Positions 9,324 through 18,883 are shown, numbered from the stretch's first letter. The stretch: 64,000 bases of DNA from Nitrosomonas sp. (GCA_019635215.1 JAHBZZ010000006.1:1-64000), one strand, 5' to 3'. Numbers and translations are program-made. The notes: generated by a model from the letters alone, not told the origin.

Positions 9324-9784
9324 AGATGTCGTTTCACGCCATACAGCAGGCCAATCCTGCAAAACAAAGGGCGGATGAGATAGCGAAAACGAGAATCAAT
9401 TCTAGAATAATTTGATTAGGAAGTCATTTTGTTTTTAATCCCAGGAATACCTTTTTCGATCCCGATTCAAAACCGTGATGCTGTCAGAGTAACGTCCACA
9501 CGTTGCCAAGCCTGCTGAAAAACTTCTTTCGCTTCCAGTGCTTTTCATCAATTCAAACAGACGCTTCAAAAGCAGCGACAGCTTGCTACCGACTCTCCCG
9601 AATTAAACGATTTCTCATGCAAACGATACTCACTCACATATAATCGCAATAGGAATATAGGAAAATTTCTAGGCATGCGCAAAATATCTTCATTCCGTTT
9701 ACTTGCAATATGATCAGATGCAATCAATTATGCAGGTACTTAACTCATTTTCTATCCATTTGATTTTGTATTACAATTCCACCC
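9324..9784. other. Intergenic region holding a decayed reading frame
   Basis: These 461 bases lie between dciA and the RNB exonuclease gene. Apart from the possible gene relic at 9424-9676, I see no RNA gene, repeat or clear terminator. Confidence 0.5.
9424..9676 (-). pseudogene. Possible decayed gene remnant
   Basis: One minus-strand frame starting at an ATG reads like protein but has three internal stops. The first part contains LLRLYVSEYRLHEKSFNSGE. After the stops comes KALEAKEVFQQAWQRVDVTL, and the frame ends in FLGLKTK. All pieces share one frame, which favours point-mutation decay over chance. I do not recognise the family. It could still be a chance low-stop frame. Confidence 0.3.
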
Positions 9785-11641
9785 ATGAATGTTTTTTATG
9801 AAGAATCAGGCAGTTTCAAGGTTGGCACTGTCCTTGCCGACAATAACGCTTCGCTACAAGTTGAAGCACCGCACGGAAAGCGCTCCAAAATCAAAGCCGC
9901 ATCCGTCCTGATTCATTTCGAAACACCCGTCTTGTCCGAATTCATGGATTTGGCTCAGCAAATCGCAAACGAGCTGGACCCGGATTTTCTCTGGGAATGC
10001 TGTGTACAGGATACTGAATTTGACAGCAACACACTCGCCACTGAGTATTTCGGACACGCGCCAAGTCCTGTTGAAGCCGCAGCGACACTGATACTGCTGC
10101 ATAGCGCGCCGATGTACTTTTACAAAAAAGGAAAAGGCCATTATAAAGCCGCACCGCCCGACGCACTCAAGTCCGCACTTGCCAGTCAGGAAAAAAAACG
10201 CCTGCAGGCCGAATTAAAAACACGATACCTCGAACAGCTCTGCAACGCCATATTGCCCGAAGAATTCAAACCCATTATTTCCAATCTGCTCTACAAACCG
10301 GACAAAAATGCCATCGAATGGAAAGCACTGGATGAAGCGTGCGCACAATTGAAACTGTCTGCACCGGCTTTGCTGGAAAAATGCGGTGCCATCCCTTCTT
10401 CGCACGATTATCATTTCAATCAATTTCTGTGGGAGCATTTTCCCGACGGCACTGACTTCGCTGCCGTGGATTTACAGCAACGGTTCGATACGCTGGAAGA
10501 TATTCCGTTAGCAAAAACTTCGGCTTTCAGTATCGATGATGCATCGACTACGGAAATCGACGATGCATTCTCAATCACTCCCCTGAAACTGGGCAGCTTT
10601 CGCATCGGCATCCATATTGCAGCTCCCGCTTTAGGCATTGAGCCGGGCACGCCGCTGGACAAAACAGCATCAAACCGTTTATCGACTGTTTATATCCCCG
10701 GCAGAAAAATCACCATGCTGCCTGACCATGCCATTCGGCACTATACGCTGGAAGAAAACAAAATCTGTCCGGTGATTTCCTTATATCTCGATGTCGCCGA
10801 CGATTATACGGTGACACACATTGAAAACCGTATCGAAAAAATAAAGATCGAAGAAAATCTGCGGCATGACACGCTTGAAACCTATTTCAACGAAAACACG
10901 ATCAGCGGCACTGACACTGATTTTCCTTTTATGAGCGAATTGCGCCTGCTGTGGCATTTCGCCTGCAAAATGGAAGCCTCGCGCGGCAAAGCAAATGACA
11001 CCAACAACGATAAAGTCGATTACAGCTTCGAAATCTCGGATGACCATGTCACGATCAGAGAACGCAGACGCGGCGCCCCTATTGACAAAGTCGTTTCCGA
11101 ACTCATGATTTTTGCAAATGCGGAATGGGGCAAGCAGTTAGCTCAGGCCAATATCGCCGCCATATATCGCAGCCAGGGCAACGGCAAAGTGAAAATGAGC
11201 ACATCGCCCGCACCTCACCAAGGTCTGGGTGTTTCGCAATATACCTGGATCAGCTCGCCGTTACGCCGCTACATCGACATGATCAACCAACGCCAGCTCA
11301 TCGCCATGATACGCAGTGATTCGCCGCCGTATACCCGTGAAAGCGACGATCTGCTGATTGCCTTACGTGACTTCGAACTCGTCCACGGTATTTATGGCGA
11401 TTTCCAGCGCACCATGGAACACTATTGGTGCCTGCGCTGGATGCTGCAGGAAAATATTCAGACCATCCAGGCACAGGTCATCCGGGAAAATCTCGTCAAG
11501 TTTGAACACATGCCGTTTTTCATGCGGATACCGTCACTACCCAACCTGGAACCGGACAGTTTCGTCAAACTGAAAATCGAGTATATCGATTTGCTGGATC
11601 GTACGCTCCATGCACGATTTGTTGAAAAACTGGAATCCTGA
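9785..11641 (+). CDS. RNB-domain 3'-5' exoribonuclease (RNase II/R type)
   Basis: This 618-residue RNase II-superfamily protein should degrade single-stranded RNA processively from the 3' end. The RNB domain begins near 245 with AFSIDDASTTEIDDAFSI, containing the clustered Asp residues that bind Mg2+. It continues through RLSTVYIPGRKITMLPD to SQYTWISSPLRRYIDMINQR near the C-terminal part of the domain. The first 240 residues form a divergent RNA-binding/helical region rather than two canonical cold-shock domains. It is shorter than RNase R and has no basic tail, so I leave the gene symbol open. It leads a rightward run with the tonB-like gene and aroE. Confidence 0.9.
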   Translation: MNVFYEESGSFKVGTVLADNNASLQVEAPHGKRSKIKAASVLIHFETPVLSEFMDLAQQIANELDPDFLWECCVQDTEFDSNTLATEYFGHAPSPVEAAATLILLHSAPMYFYKKGKGHYKAAPPDALKSALASQEKKRLQAELKTRYLEQLCNAILPEEFKPIISNLLYKPDKNAIEWKALDEACAQLKLSAPALLEKCGAIPSSHDYHFNQFLWEHFPDGTDFAAVDLQQRFDTLEDIPLAKTSAFSIDDASTTEIDDAFSITPLKLGSFRIGIHIAAPALGIEPGTPLDKTASNRLSTVYIPGRKITMLPDHAIRHYTLEENKICPVISLYLDVADDYTVTHIENRIEKIKIEENLRHDTLETYFNENTISGTDTDFPFMSELRLLWHFACKMEASRGKANDTNNDKVDYSFEISDDHVTIRERRRGAPIDKVVSELMIFANAEWGKQLAQANIAAIYRSQGNGKVKMSTSPAPHQGLGVSQYTWISSPLRRYIDMINQRQLIAMIRSDSPPYTRESDDLLIALRDFELVHGIYGDFQRTMEHYWCLRWMLQENIQTIQAQVIRENLVKFEHMPFFMRIPSLPNLEPDSFVKLKIEYIDLLDRTLHARFVEKLES

Positions 11642-11813
11642 CAGGAATCTGGAAACAAACGGAACACTACCTTTTCAACGTATTTTCATATAACAATGTG
11701 ATCAATGAGCATTTTGAGCTTGTTTCTTAACACCGCAGCGGCAGCGCAGATAATTTTTCAACGGCCTGCTAAAATAGCACACAATCTTTTTTCACTTACC
11801 TGATTACATCGCC

Positions 11814-12725
11814 TTGTCAGCAGTCGCGAGCAATATACAGACATACACCACGGTTGATGCTTATAACAGCAAGCAGATGAATCGTTTGCCTGCCGCACTG
11901 GTTTTATCTTTTCTTCTGCATCTTGCGGTATTGTTCGGCGTAACATTCGAATTTCCATCGCCCGATTTCGACCGGACCGCCACATCCCTGGAAATCGTAC
12001 TGGTCAACAGCAAAACTGAAAGTAAACCCGTTAACACTGAATTACTCGCACAATCCAATCTTGACGGTGGCGGCAATGTCGATGAAAACCGGCGCGCAAA
12101 AACACCGTTTCCGGTCATCCCCAGAAGCAAACCGACTGCAGATCATCTCATCGCGGATGAAAAAGTCAAAAAGCTGGAGCAAAAAAAGCAGCAGTTAATG
12201 ACTGCACTACAAAGTGAAGAAATCATTCCGCTCACCGATACCGACCCAGTTCAACCCGAGAAGCATATAACACCCGATGCAACAGAGCTATTGCAACGCA
12301 GCCTGGATATCGCCCGTCTGAAAGCTCAAATCGCCGAAGATCATGAGGCCTATCAAAAACGCCCGAAAAGAAAGTTTGTCGGCGCACGTACTACAGAATA
12401 CCGCTTTGCGCGTTATGTCGAGGACTGGCGTCTGAAAGTTGAGCGCATAGGCAATCTGAACTATCCGGAAGACGCAAAAAGGCAGAAACTCTATGGTAAT
12501 TTGCAACTCACGGTCGGCATACGCGCGGATGGCAGTCTGGAATCCATCGGTATTAATCGCTCATCCGGCATAAAGATACTTGATGACGCCGCCATCCGGA
12601 TTGTCAGACTGGCCGGAAGAAACGGTTTCGCGCCTTTTCCACCGGATATTAGCCGGGATACCGATATTCTGCACATCACCCGGACCTGGGTGTTCGCACG
12701 CTCGGATACGCTGACCAGTCAATAA
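11814..12725 (+). CDS. TonB-like energy transducer protein
   Basis: TonB proteins carry energy from the ExbBD proton channel to outer-membrane transporters. The 303-residue ORF has an N-terminal membrane anchor (RLPAALVLSFLLHLAVLFGV), a polar and charged periplasmic linker, and a C-terminal TonB domain with YPEDAKRQKLYGNLQLTVGI, SLESIGINRSSG and LDDAAIRIV. The annotated start is a TTG. An ATG at 11877, just before the anchor helix, is equally plausible and gives the more usual short cytoplasmic leader. Neither start has a strong ribosome site. No exbB/exbD lies nearby. Confidence 0.85.
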   Translation: MSAVASNIQTYTTVDAYNSKQMNRLPAALVLSFLLHLAVLFGVTFEFPSPDFDRTATSLEIVLVNSKTESKPVNTELLAQSNLDGGGNVDENRRAKTPFPVIPRSKPTADHLIADEKVKKLEQKKQQLMTALQSEEIIPLTDTDPVQPEKHITPDATELLQRSLDIARLKAQIAEDHEAYQKRPKRKFVGARTTEYRFARYVEDWRLKVERIGNLNYPEDAKRQKLYGNLQLTVGIRADGSLESIGINRSSGIKILDDAAIRIVRLAGRNGFAPFPPDISRDTDILHITRTWVFARSDTLTSQ

Positions 12726-12749
12726 TTCAATGATCGTTCACACTCAGTT

Positions 12750-13571
12750 ATGACAGACCGCTATGCCGTCGTCGGCAACCCCATTGCACACAGCAAATCG
12801 CCGCTGATCCACACAACCTTCGCGCGGCAGACACAACAGGATTTGCGCTATGAAGCCATTCTTGCGCCGCTGGACAGCTTCATCAGCACAGTCGAGGCAT
12901 TCCGTCAGCAAGACGGCAAAGGCATGAATGTCACCGTACCGTTCAAACTGGAAGCCTGCCGGTTCGCGACTGAACTGACCGAACGCGCCAGTATTGCGCA
13001 AGCCGTTAACACGCTTAAATTCGAAAGCGACACAATACTGGGCGACAATACCGACGGTGCGGGGCTGGTGCGGGATATCACAGCCAATCTGAGCATTCCA
13101 ATCGCCGGTAAACGCGCACTATTGATGGGCGCGGGCGGTGCGGCGCGTGGCGTTATTCTGCCGTTGCTGCAACAACAGCCGGCCACATTGGCCATCGCCA
13201 ACCGCACACCGCAAAAAGCGCTGGATTTACAACGGCAGTTTTCCGCCTATGGCCGGATCAGCGCAGGCAGTTACATGGATTTTGCGGGCACACATTTTGA
13301 CATCGTAATCAACGCCACTGCCGCCAGCCTGAACGACGGCCTCCCCGAACTGCCCGACGGCATTTTCGCAGCTGGAGCACTCGCCTACGATATGATGTAC
13401 AGTAAAGAACCCACACGTTTTCTCAAATATGCCGCTCGGCAAAATGTGCAGTATCTGGCCGACGGCATTGGCATGCTGGTCGAACAGGCTGCCGAATCAT
13501 TCCATCTCTGGCGCGGCATCAGACCGGATACCGCGACCATCATCGCGCAACTGAAAAACTCGTCCAACTGA
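12750..13571 (+). CDS. aroE: Shikimate dehydrogenase
   Basis: AroE reduces 3-dehydroshikimate to shikimate with NADPH in aromatic amino acid synthesis. The 273 residues show the substrate site (NPIAHSKSPLIH, then NVTVPFK with its Lys and AVNTLKF), the nucleotide-binding glycine loop GAGGAARGV, the adenosine-phosphate recognition stretch NRTPQKA, and the C-terminal DGIGMLVEQAAESFHLWRG. It follows the tonB-like gene by 24 bases and may share its transcript. A terminator hairpin lies about 120 bases downstream. Nothing is missing or unusual. Confidence 0.96.
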   Translation: MTDRYAVVGNPIAHSKSPLIHTTFARQTQQDLRYEAILAPLDSFISTVEAFRQQDGKGMNVTVPFKLEACRFATELTERASIAQAVNTLKFESDTILGDNTDGAGLVRDITANLSIPIAGKRALLMGAGGAARGVILPLLQQQPATLAIANRTPQKALDLQRQFSAYGRISAGSYMDFAGTHFDIVINATAASLNDGLPELPDGIFAAGALAYDMMYSKEPTRFLKYAARQNVQYLADGIGMLVEQAAESFHLWRGIRPDTATIIAQLKNSSN

Positions 13572-13651
13572 TTGAATCATAGAATACATTTCTTTCCGTC
13601 TTGTCTGCCGTTTTTTCCGCTTTTTGTCATCGATATAGCGCAACAAAATGA

Positions 13652-13680
13652 TTGACCCGCTATTTCGATCGGCGTAGAGT
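13652..13680 (+). promoter_or_regulatory. Candidate sigma-70 promoter
   Basis: TTGACC (13652-13657) and TAGAGT (13675-13680) are separated by exactly 17 bases. The pair sits directly upstream of a hairpin plus T-run, so a transcript would meet a terminator within about 40 bases. Confidence 0.4.
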
Positions 13681-13688
13681 GTCATCAA

Positions 13689-13727
13689 ACAAACGACCCT
13701 TAAGTCAATAAGGTCATTTGTTTTTTT
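13689..13727 (+). terminator. Terminator or attenuator between aroE and the CBS gene
   Basis: An imperfect stem of about 12 bp, CAAACGACCCTTA with TAAGGTCATTTG, is followed by seven T. It can end aroE transcripts. Given the promoter just upstream, it could also act as an attenuator in the CBS-gene leader. Confidence 0.65.
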
Positions 13728-13920
13728 ATGATCCAGGGCACCTCAAAAAAAACCGCAACGAATGGCCGAACGGCAAAACGTACGGAGCGCAGAATGCGAA
13801 ACTATATCAGACCGATAGATAAACATCCGCGCAACGCGACCCGATGCCGCACAACGGATTTTTTTGAAGCGCCTCCATATTCATGTTCTTATCCATCCAT
13901 TTATCCAGGAGGATTCTGTA

Positions 13921-14508
13921 ATGACTGAATATCACACACTCCCCTCGCAACGCCTATCCGGCGCTGTCCGTGTCTTTAAACCCGCACCCGCAAAACATGT
14001 TTCGCTGGGATCCCCCGCGCTCGATATTATGACGGACCTGCGGCATAGCCATGTGGCGACCATTACGCCACAAACCAGTATCGACCAAGCCAATATGTAC
14101 ATGAAGCAACGTGGCGTCCGCTCCCTATTCGTCCTCAATACGGATCACACCTTGCAGGGTGTTATCACCGCAACAGACATTCTGGGCGAGAAACCCATGC
14201 GCTTTAACCAGGACCGGCAACTGAAGCACAGTGAAATCATGGTCGCAGACATCATGACACCGCTCGGTAGTCTTGAAGCGATCGCGATAGATGAAGTACG
14301 CCGCGCCAAAGTCGGCCATATCATCGCCAGTCTCTGCAACGCAGGCCGTCAGCATACGCTGGTCGTGGACGAAGACAGCGACGGCTTTCCGGTAATCTGC
14401 GGCTTGTTTTCCCTGACACAAATCGAAAAACAACTGGGGCACGTCATCCCGTTGACCGAAGTAGCGAAAACATTCGCTGAAATCGAAGCAACCGTTGTTG
14501 CCGGCTAA
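13921..14508 (+). CDS. CBS-domain protein
   Basis: The 195-residue protein is little more than a tandem CBS pair. The first is at about 35-95 (IMTDLRHSHVATITPQ, then GVRSLFVLNTDHTLQGVITA), the second at about 105-185 (VADIMTPLGSLEAI, then QHTLVVDEDSDGFPVICGLF). CBS pairs sense adenine nucleotides or similar ligands. With no catalytic partner domain, the regulated target is unknown. I chose the ATG at 13921 because AGGAGG lies 8 bases upstream; a longer frame from 13864 lacks such a site. The gene stands alone between two hairpins. Confidence 0.82.
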   Translation: MTEYHTLPSQRLSGAVRVFKPAPAKHVSLGSPALDIMTDLRHSHVATITPQTSIDQANMYMKQRGVRSLFVLNTDHTLQGVITATDILGEKPMRFNQDRQLKHSEIMVADIMTPLGSLEAIAIDEVRRAKVGHIIASLCNAGRQHTLVVDEDSDGFPVICGLFSLTQIEKQLGHVIPLTEVAKTFAEIEATVVAG

Positions 14509-14554
14509 TTCAATCATTCGGCTGATTGAGATAATCCGAAACATCAATCCGCCT

Positions 14555-14606
14555 CCCGATTCTTCATAAACCCAAATCCCCGCATATCATGACATGAAGA
14601 ATCGGG
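14555..14606. repeat. 13-bp inverted repeat downstream of the CBS gene
   Basis: CCCGATTCTTCAT (14555-14567) and ATGAAGAATCGGG (14594-14606) are perfectly complementary across a 26-base loop. No T-run follows on either strand, so this is a structured spacer or operator-like element rather than a textbook terminator. Confidence 0.6.
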
Positions 14607-14731
14607 AAAACACACAACTACGGTGAATATCTTTCAATCGCCTTTCATCCAGGTAATTTTGGCTTGATTGTTTTATAATCACGCTCAAAGTAATCTCATA
14701 ACGGTGAAGAATTCCGCAACGGAAAAACGCA

Positions 14732-15337
14732 ATGGCCGGCAAAACTATCGACATTCTCGACAAAAAAACATGTTATCAGGGGTTTTTCCGTTTAGACCGC
14801 TACCGGTTACGTCACCGCCTGTTTAATGGTGAATGGAGCCAACCTGTCACACGCGAATTGTTCGAACGCGGTCATGCCGCAGCTGTGTTGCCGTATGATC
14901 CAGTCCGGGATGAAGTGATTCTGATTGAACAATTCCGCATTGGCGCACTGGAAGCTCCCGGCGGCCCCTGGCTGACAGAAATTATCGCGGGCATCATCGA
15001 AGCAAACGAAACACCGGAAGACGTCATCAAACGGGAAAGTATGGAAGAAGCCCGCTGCTGCATCACCGACCTGGTGCCATTATATGATTATCTGGTCAGC
15101 CCCGGCGGCATGACGGAACGCATTGCGCTGTTCTGCGGCCGGGTTGACGCAACGCATGCCGGTGGCATCCATGGTGTAACAGACGAAGGCGAAGATATCA
15201 AAGTGCATGCTGTCCCACGCGAAACCGCGTTGAATTACCTGAAGACGGGCCGGATCAATTCGGCCAGTGCTATCATAGCCCTGCAATGGCTGGCGCTGCA
15301 TCGCGAACAATTGCTGACACAATGGCTGGTATCATGA
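14732..15337 (+). CDS. nudF: ADP-ribose pyrophosphatase (Nudix)
   Basis: This 201-residue Nudix hydrolase resembles E. coli NudF/YqiE, which cleaves ADP-ribose to AMP and ribose-5-phosphate. The Nudix box is present as GIIEANETPEDVIKRESMEE, with the catalytic REsxEE core. It is preceded by the typical GAPLYEFYRLDRYRLRH-like lead-in (here FFRLDRYRLRHRLFNG) and followed by YLVSPGGMTERIALFCGRVD. It stands upstream of the nfeD-slipin pair with a 40-base gap. Exact substrate preference cannot be read from sequence alone. Confidence 0.88.
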   Translation: MAGKTIDILDKKTCYQGFFRLDRYRLRHRLFNGEWSQPVTRELFERGHAAAVLPYDPVRDEVILIEQFRIGALEAPGGPWLTEIIAGIIEANETPEDVIKRESMEEARCCITDLVPLYDYLVSPGGMTERIALFCGRVDATHAGGIHGVTDEGEDIKVHAVPRETALNYLKTGRINSASAIIALQWLALHREQLLTQWLVS

Positions 15338-15377
15338 ACCTACCCCAAACAGACTGTTCTTCATACAGGTAAAGCAA

Positions 15378-16763
15378 ATGCATGGTCAAAATCCATATCA
15401 CTTTTCCATCATTCTGCTGATCCTGTTCTGTTGGCCACTAATGCTGTCCGCTCAGAAGCCTGGTACCGCCTTATGGCTGAATATTGACGGCGCCATCGGC
15501 CCCGCCACTCAGGACTATTTACAACGCGGTTTCAATAAAGCAATCGAATTGAACAGCACAGTCATCATCCTGCAAATGGATACGCCCGGCGGACTGGATG
15601 CTTCGATGCGTGAAATCATCCGCAGCATTATCGCCTCACCGGTACCCGTCGTCGGCTTTGTTTCGCCCAGTGGCGCACGCGCCGCCAGCGCAGGCACTTA
15701 CATCCTGTATGCCAGCCATATCGCCGCCATGTCGCCTGCCACCAACCTGGGCGCCGCTACACCGGTACAGATCGGCAGCATGCCGGGCAGCGCCGGCAAG
15801 GCTGAATCCGGCACCAGCCAGGAAGAAAACGAAGATACCAAAACTACGGCGCACGACCCGATGACAAGCAAACTCGTCAACGACGCTGTTGCCTATATCC
15901 GCGGACTTGCGCAGATGCGCGGGCGCAATGCCGACTGGGCCGAACAGGCGGTACGCGAAGCAGCCAGCCTGACGGCCGAAGAAGCACTGGCAAATAACGT
16001 CATCGACCTGATCGCAACCAGTATTCCGGATCTGTTATCCCAGACAGACGGGCGCACGGTCAATGTACTTGGCAATGACATTACCTTATCCACCGCGCAG
16101 ATCACCATCGAGCACTTTGCGCCCGACTGGCGCACACGCCTGCTGGCCATTATCACCGATCCGAATATCGCTTATATCCTGATGCTGATCGGGATATACG
16201 CCATTATTTATGAATTCTCCAATCCAGGGGCCATTTTTCCGGGCGTGGTCGGCGCCGTCTGCTTGGTACTGGCGCTGTTTGCATTCCAGGTACTGCCGAT
16301 TAATTATGCCGGACTCGCATTGTTGCTGGTCGGCATCGCCTTCATGCTCGCCGAAGTTTTTGTACCCAGCTTCGGCGCACTCGGCATCGGCGGCATGATC
16401 GCCTTTGTCATCGGTTCCGTAATGCTGCTGGATACCGGCGTTCCCGGCTACGGCGTGTCCATACCGCTGATTGTGACATTCGCTTTGCTATCGGCTGCAT
16501 TTTTCCTGCTGATACTCGGCATGGCAGTCAAGGCCCGGCAACGCCCGGTTGTCAGCGGCATGGAACAACTCGTGCACGACACTGGAACTGTTATAGACAA
16601 TTTTGAACAAGAGGGCTGGGTACGCATACATGGCGAACAATGGAAAGCACGCAGCAACACGCCGCTTAAACGCGGCGAAAAAATCCATGTTGTCGCCATG
16701 GATGGATTGATTCTGTACGTCGAGCCCGATTCAGACACACCCCATCAACCCAGGAGGCATTAA
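15378..16763 (+). CDS. NfeD-type membrane serine protease (ClpP-like)
   Basis: This 461-residue protein is of the long NfeD class (NfeD1b/YqeZ-like). It has a signal/anchor at 5-25 and a ClpP-like protease domain at about 28-230, with [15 protein letters not shown] and [15 protein letters not shown] carrying the serine nucleophile. A cluster of four membrane helices follows (about 255-395), then a C-terminal OB-fold domain ([12 protein letters not shown]). Such proteases cleave slipins/stomatins and take part in membrane quality control. The gene ends one base before the slipin gene, the classic protease-slipin operon. A linker rich in Ser/Glu (about 135-155) interrupts the protease domain. 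Confidence 0.92.
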   Translation: MHGQNPYHFSIILLILFCWPLMLSAQKPGTALWLNIDGAIGPATQDYLQRGFNKAIELNSTVIILQMDTPGGLDASMREIIRSIIASPVPVVGFVSPSGARAASAGTYILYASHIAAMSPATNLGAATPVQIGSMPGSAGKAESGTSQEENEDTKTTAHDPMTSKLVNDAVAYIRGLAQMRGRNADWAEQAVREAASLTAEEALANNVIDLIATSIPDLLSQTDGRTVNVLGNDITLSTAQITIEHFAPDWRTRLLAIITDPNIAYILMLIGIYAIIYEFSNPGAIFPGVVGAVCLVLALFAFQVLPINYAGLALLLVGIAFMLAEVFVPSFGALGIGGMIAFVIGSVMLLDTGVPGYGVSIPLIVTFALLSAAFFLLILGMAVKARQRPVVSGMEQLVHDTGTVIDNFEQEGWVRIHGEQWKARSNTPLKRGEKIHVVAMDGLILYVEPDSDTPHQPRRH

Positions 16764-16764
16764 A

Positions 16765-17559
16765 ATGATCGAAATCCTATTCGTCGTTCTGAGCATTACC
16801 GTACTCTTTCTTGCCAGCGCATTCAAAGTATTGCGCGAATACGAACGCGGCGTGGTGTTCCAGCTTGGCCGCTTCTGGAAGGTCAAAGGCCCGGGACTCA
16901 TCATTCTTGTTCCGGTCATTCAGACCATGGTGCGCGTCGATCTCAGAACCATCGTCATGGACGTACCCAGTCAGGACGTCATCTCACGCGACAATGTGTC
17001 AGCTAAAGTCAACGCGGTAATCTACTACCGCGTCATCAATCCGGAACGCGCCATTATTCAGGTCGAAAATTACGATGCCGCGACCAGCCAGCTCGCACAA
17101 ACCACGCTGCGATCCGTTCTCGGCCAGCATGAGCTCGATGAAATGCTCGCCAGCCGCGATAAACTCAACAACGACATCCAGAAAATTCTCGACGAGCAGA
17201 CCGAAGCCTGGGGCATCAAAGTTTCCAACGTCGAAATCAAGCATGTCGACATCAACGAATCGATGATTCGCGCCATCGCCAAACAGGCCGAAGCCGAACG
17301 TGAACGCCGCGCAAAAATCATCCATGCCGAGGGCGAACTGCAGGCATCGCAGCACCTGCTCCAGGCCTCGCAGATACTCTCCAGGGAACCGCGGGCTCTG
17401 CAACTGCGTTATTTACAGACACTCACCGAAATTGCCGGCGAAAAAAGTTCGACAATTGTTTTCCCGTTACCGATGGAACTGATCACGCCCCTGCAGAAGA
17501 TTATCGAACAACAGACCAAACCGCAGGACAACAACCCCGGACAAAATCATCCTGCATGA
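16765..17559 (+). CDS. Slipin/stomatin-like SPFH membrane protein
   Basis: This 264-residue slipin has one N-terminal membrane hairpin (about 3-22) and an SPFH domain (about 25-190) with [20 protein letters not shown] and [14 protein letters not shown] coiled region [20 protein letters not shown] follows, and then a Gln/Pro-rich tail. It is the expected partner and likely substrate of the NfeD-type protease encoded immediately upstream (1-base gap, AGGAGG ribosome site inside the protease stop region). Such pairs organise or repair the inner membrane under stress. Confidence 0.92.
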   Translation: MIEILFVVLSITVLFLASAFKVLREYERGVVFQLGRFWKVKGPGLIILVPVIQTMVRVDLRTIVMDVPSQDVISRDNVSAKVNAVIYYRVINPERAIIQVENYDAATSQLAQTTLRSVLGQHELDEMLASRDKLNNDIQKILDEQTEAWGIKVSNVEIKHVDINESMIRAIAKQAEAERERRAKIIHAEGELQASQHLLQASQILSREPRALQLRYLQTLTEIAGEKSSTIVFPLPMELITPLQKIIEQQTKPQDNNPGQNHPA

Positions 17560-17705
17560 TGTTGCTACGGATATGGGAAAGAGTTTTCACGTATCTGACC
17601 GAAGACTTAGTTTTTTATACTGATTTCCCAGTATTTCAACGCGATGATAATAAGCTGGCAGCTTTGTGCGTCATTCAATACTCATCGTTAATTGATCGAC
17701 AATAA
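17556..17705 (+). CDS. Possible 49-residue ORF behind the slipin gene
   Basis: An ATG overlaps the slipin stop (ATGA) and opens a frame beginning [19 protein letters not shown] and ending in SSLIDRQ. The overlap is the only argument for translation. No family is recognised, and the frame may be fortuitous. Confidence 0.2.
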   Translation: MMLLRIWERVFTYLTEDLVFYTDFPVFQRDDNKLAALCVIQYSSLIDRQ

Positions 17706-17805
17706 AATATCAGCATCCAAATACCATAACCCTACTGCCCAGGAAATTTGTCACTTTCTTTCCCATAACCTCTCCATTAAATACAACCTTTTAGCTATAG
17801 AAGTA
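17706..17805. other. Short spacer, nothing recognised
   Basis: AT-rich sequence between the possible short ORF behind the slipin gene and the truncated dioxygenase gene. I see no feature in it. Confidence 0.4.
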
Positions 17806-17934
17806 TCAGCGCAGGCGACACCATAGCAAACATGCAAAGGCAATAAATGCCCTGTCACCGAGAATTGGTAATGGTCCGTCGCCATGTGGTAAAAACAAAA
17901 CCGGTGAGCGTATTTCAGGCATTTGGCCGGTCAT
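17806..17934 (-). pseudogene. Truncated DODA-type dioxygenase gene (N-terminus only)
   Basis: A 42-codon frame starts at an ATG with GCAGGAG eight bases upstream. It contains SPVLFLPHGDGPLPILGD, close to the N-terminal metal-binding segment (HGxGPxP-LGD) of LigB/YgiD-type extradiol dioxygenases (about 260 residues). After that the sequence loses similarity and stops (CLLWCRLR). It lies about 80 bases downstream of wrbA in the same direction, suggesting a former wrbA-dioxygenase operon cut by a deletion. The match rests on one motif read by eye. Confidence 0.45.
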
Positions 17935-18013
17935 GATGAAAACTCCTGCAGGTGGAAATGCCAACTTTCAGTGAGAGGCAAATATGCTTGAGTATCTCTT
18001 CTCAAAGTCGGTA

Positions 18014-18616
18014 TTAAGCTGATAACTTCTTGGTTATTTTTGCGACATGAACACCCTGAAAGTGCGCAATTTTTATTTCATTGTCCGACGGCTGGCGTGT
18101 GCCATCGCCACCGGCCAGCGTACTTGCCCCATAAGGGGATCCGCCGGTAATTTCGTTCATACTCATGATTTCCTGGCAGGAATAGGGAACGCCAACAATG
18201 ATCATGCCGTGATGCAACAAAGTAGTGTGAAACGACGTGATCGTGGTTTCCTGCCCACCATGTTGCGTGCCTGTAGAGGTAAATACACTGCCCACCTTAC
18301 CAATCAAACCGCCGCTAAGCCATAATCGCCCGGTCTGATCCAGAAAATTGCGCATTTGCGCGCACATATTACCGAAGCGTGTAGGCGTACCGAAAATGAT
18401 GGCATCATAACTTGAAAGCTCATCAACAGTCGCGATGGCCGCTGACTGATCAAGCTTGGCGCCGACTCTTCGCGCCACTTCTTCCGACATGAGCTCTGGT
18501 ACGCGTTTAACGGCAGCCTCGGTATTCTCAACACTGCGCACCCCTTCAGCTACCGCGTTGGCCATACTTTCGATATGACCATACATACTGTAGTATAGAA
18601 CAAGAATTTTTGCCAT
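18014..18616 (-). CDS. wrbA: NAD(P)H:quinone oxidoreductase WrbA
   Basis: This 200-residue flavodoxin-fold enzyme reduces quinones by two electrons with FMN and protects against oxidative stress. The phosphate-binding loop of FMN is [12 protein letters not shown], and the WrbA-specific stretches [35 protein letters not shown] and [20 protein letters not shown] are all present. A strong ribosome site, AGGAGGTGTAAC, precedes the ATG. A truncated dioxygenase gene follows it. Length and motifs are normal. Confidence 0.95.
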   Translation of the reverse strand: MAKILVLYYSMYGHIESMANAVAEGVRSVENTEAAVKRVPELMSEEVARRVGAKLDQSAAIATVDELSSYDAIIFGTPTRFGNMCAQMRNFLDQTGRLWLSGGLIGKVGSVFTSTGTQHGGQETTITSFHTTLLHHGMIIVGVPYSCQEIMSMNEITGGSPYGASTLAGGDGTRQPSDNEIKIAHFQGVHVAKITKKLSA

Positions 18617-18761
18617 GTTACACCTCCTGATTTATGGGTTGTGAACCTAAAACTTTGTCACAAATGAATAGTACGCATTTTCCCAGCAGACCATCATAGC
18701 CTCGCCAACCATCGCTATAAAATGATGTTTTCGATCGACACTTTACCCATTATCACGCTTG
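18617..18761. other. wrbA upstream region
   Basis: The start-proximal part carries the wrbA ribosome site. No clear promoter box was identified, and the transposase relic begins just upstream. Confidence 0.4.
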
Positions 18762-18863
18762 TCATGTCAATTGTTTACAATCCGGCACTATCCCGGCATA
18801 CACACTCCTTCCCGTTCAAATACACCAAACACCGGTTGTTTTTCTGTTCCCCGACCACACTCC
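18762..18863 (-). pseudogene. Relic of an IS1595-like transposase
   Basis: On the minus strand, ECGRGTEKQPVFGVFEREG is followed after a one-base frame change by YAGIVPDCKQLT and a stop. The pattern GRGT-K-PVFG-F-R-G-VY--IVPDC resembles the DDE domain core of IS1595-group transposases. Only about 30 residues survive, and no inverted terminal repeats were identified. This is a motif match by eye. Confidence 0.35.
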
Positions 18864-18864
18864 A

Positions 18865-18883
18865 ACTTCAAACCGTTTGAAGT
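18865..18883. repeat. Perfect 19-bp palindrome
   Basis: ACTTCAAAC, a single C, then GTTTGAAGT. It has the size and symmetry of a repressor operator, but it sits at the edge of the transposase relic and about 130 bases from the nearest gene end, so its role is unknown. Confidence 0.4.

Larger units (their letters stand above)
13572..13920. other. aroE/CBS-gene intergenic leader region
   Basis: This stretch holds a promoter-like pair (13652-13680), then almost at once a terminator-like hairpin with a T-run (13689-13727), then about 190 bases leading to the CBS-protein ribosome site. No convincing ORF was found. Confidence 0.55.
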
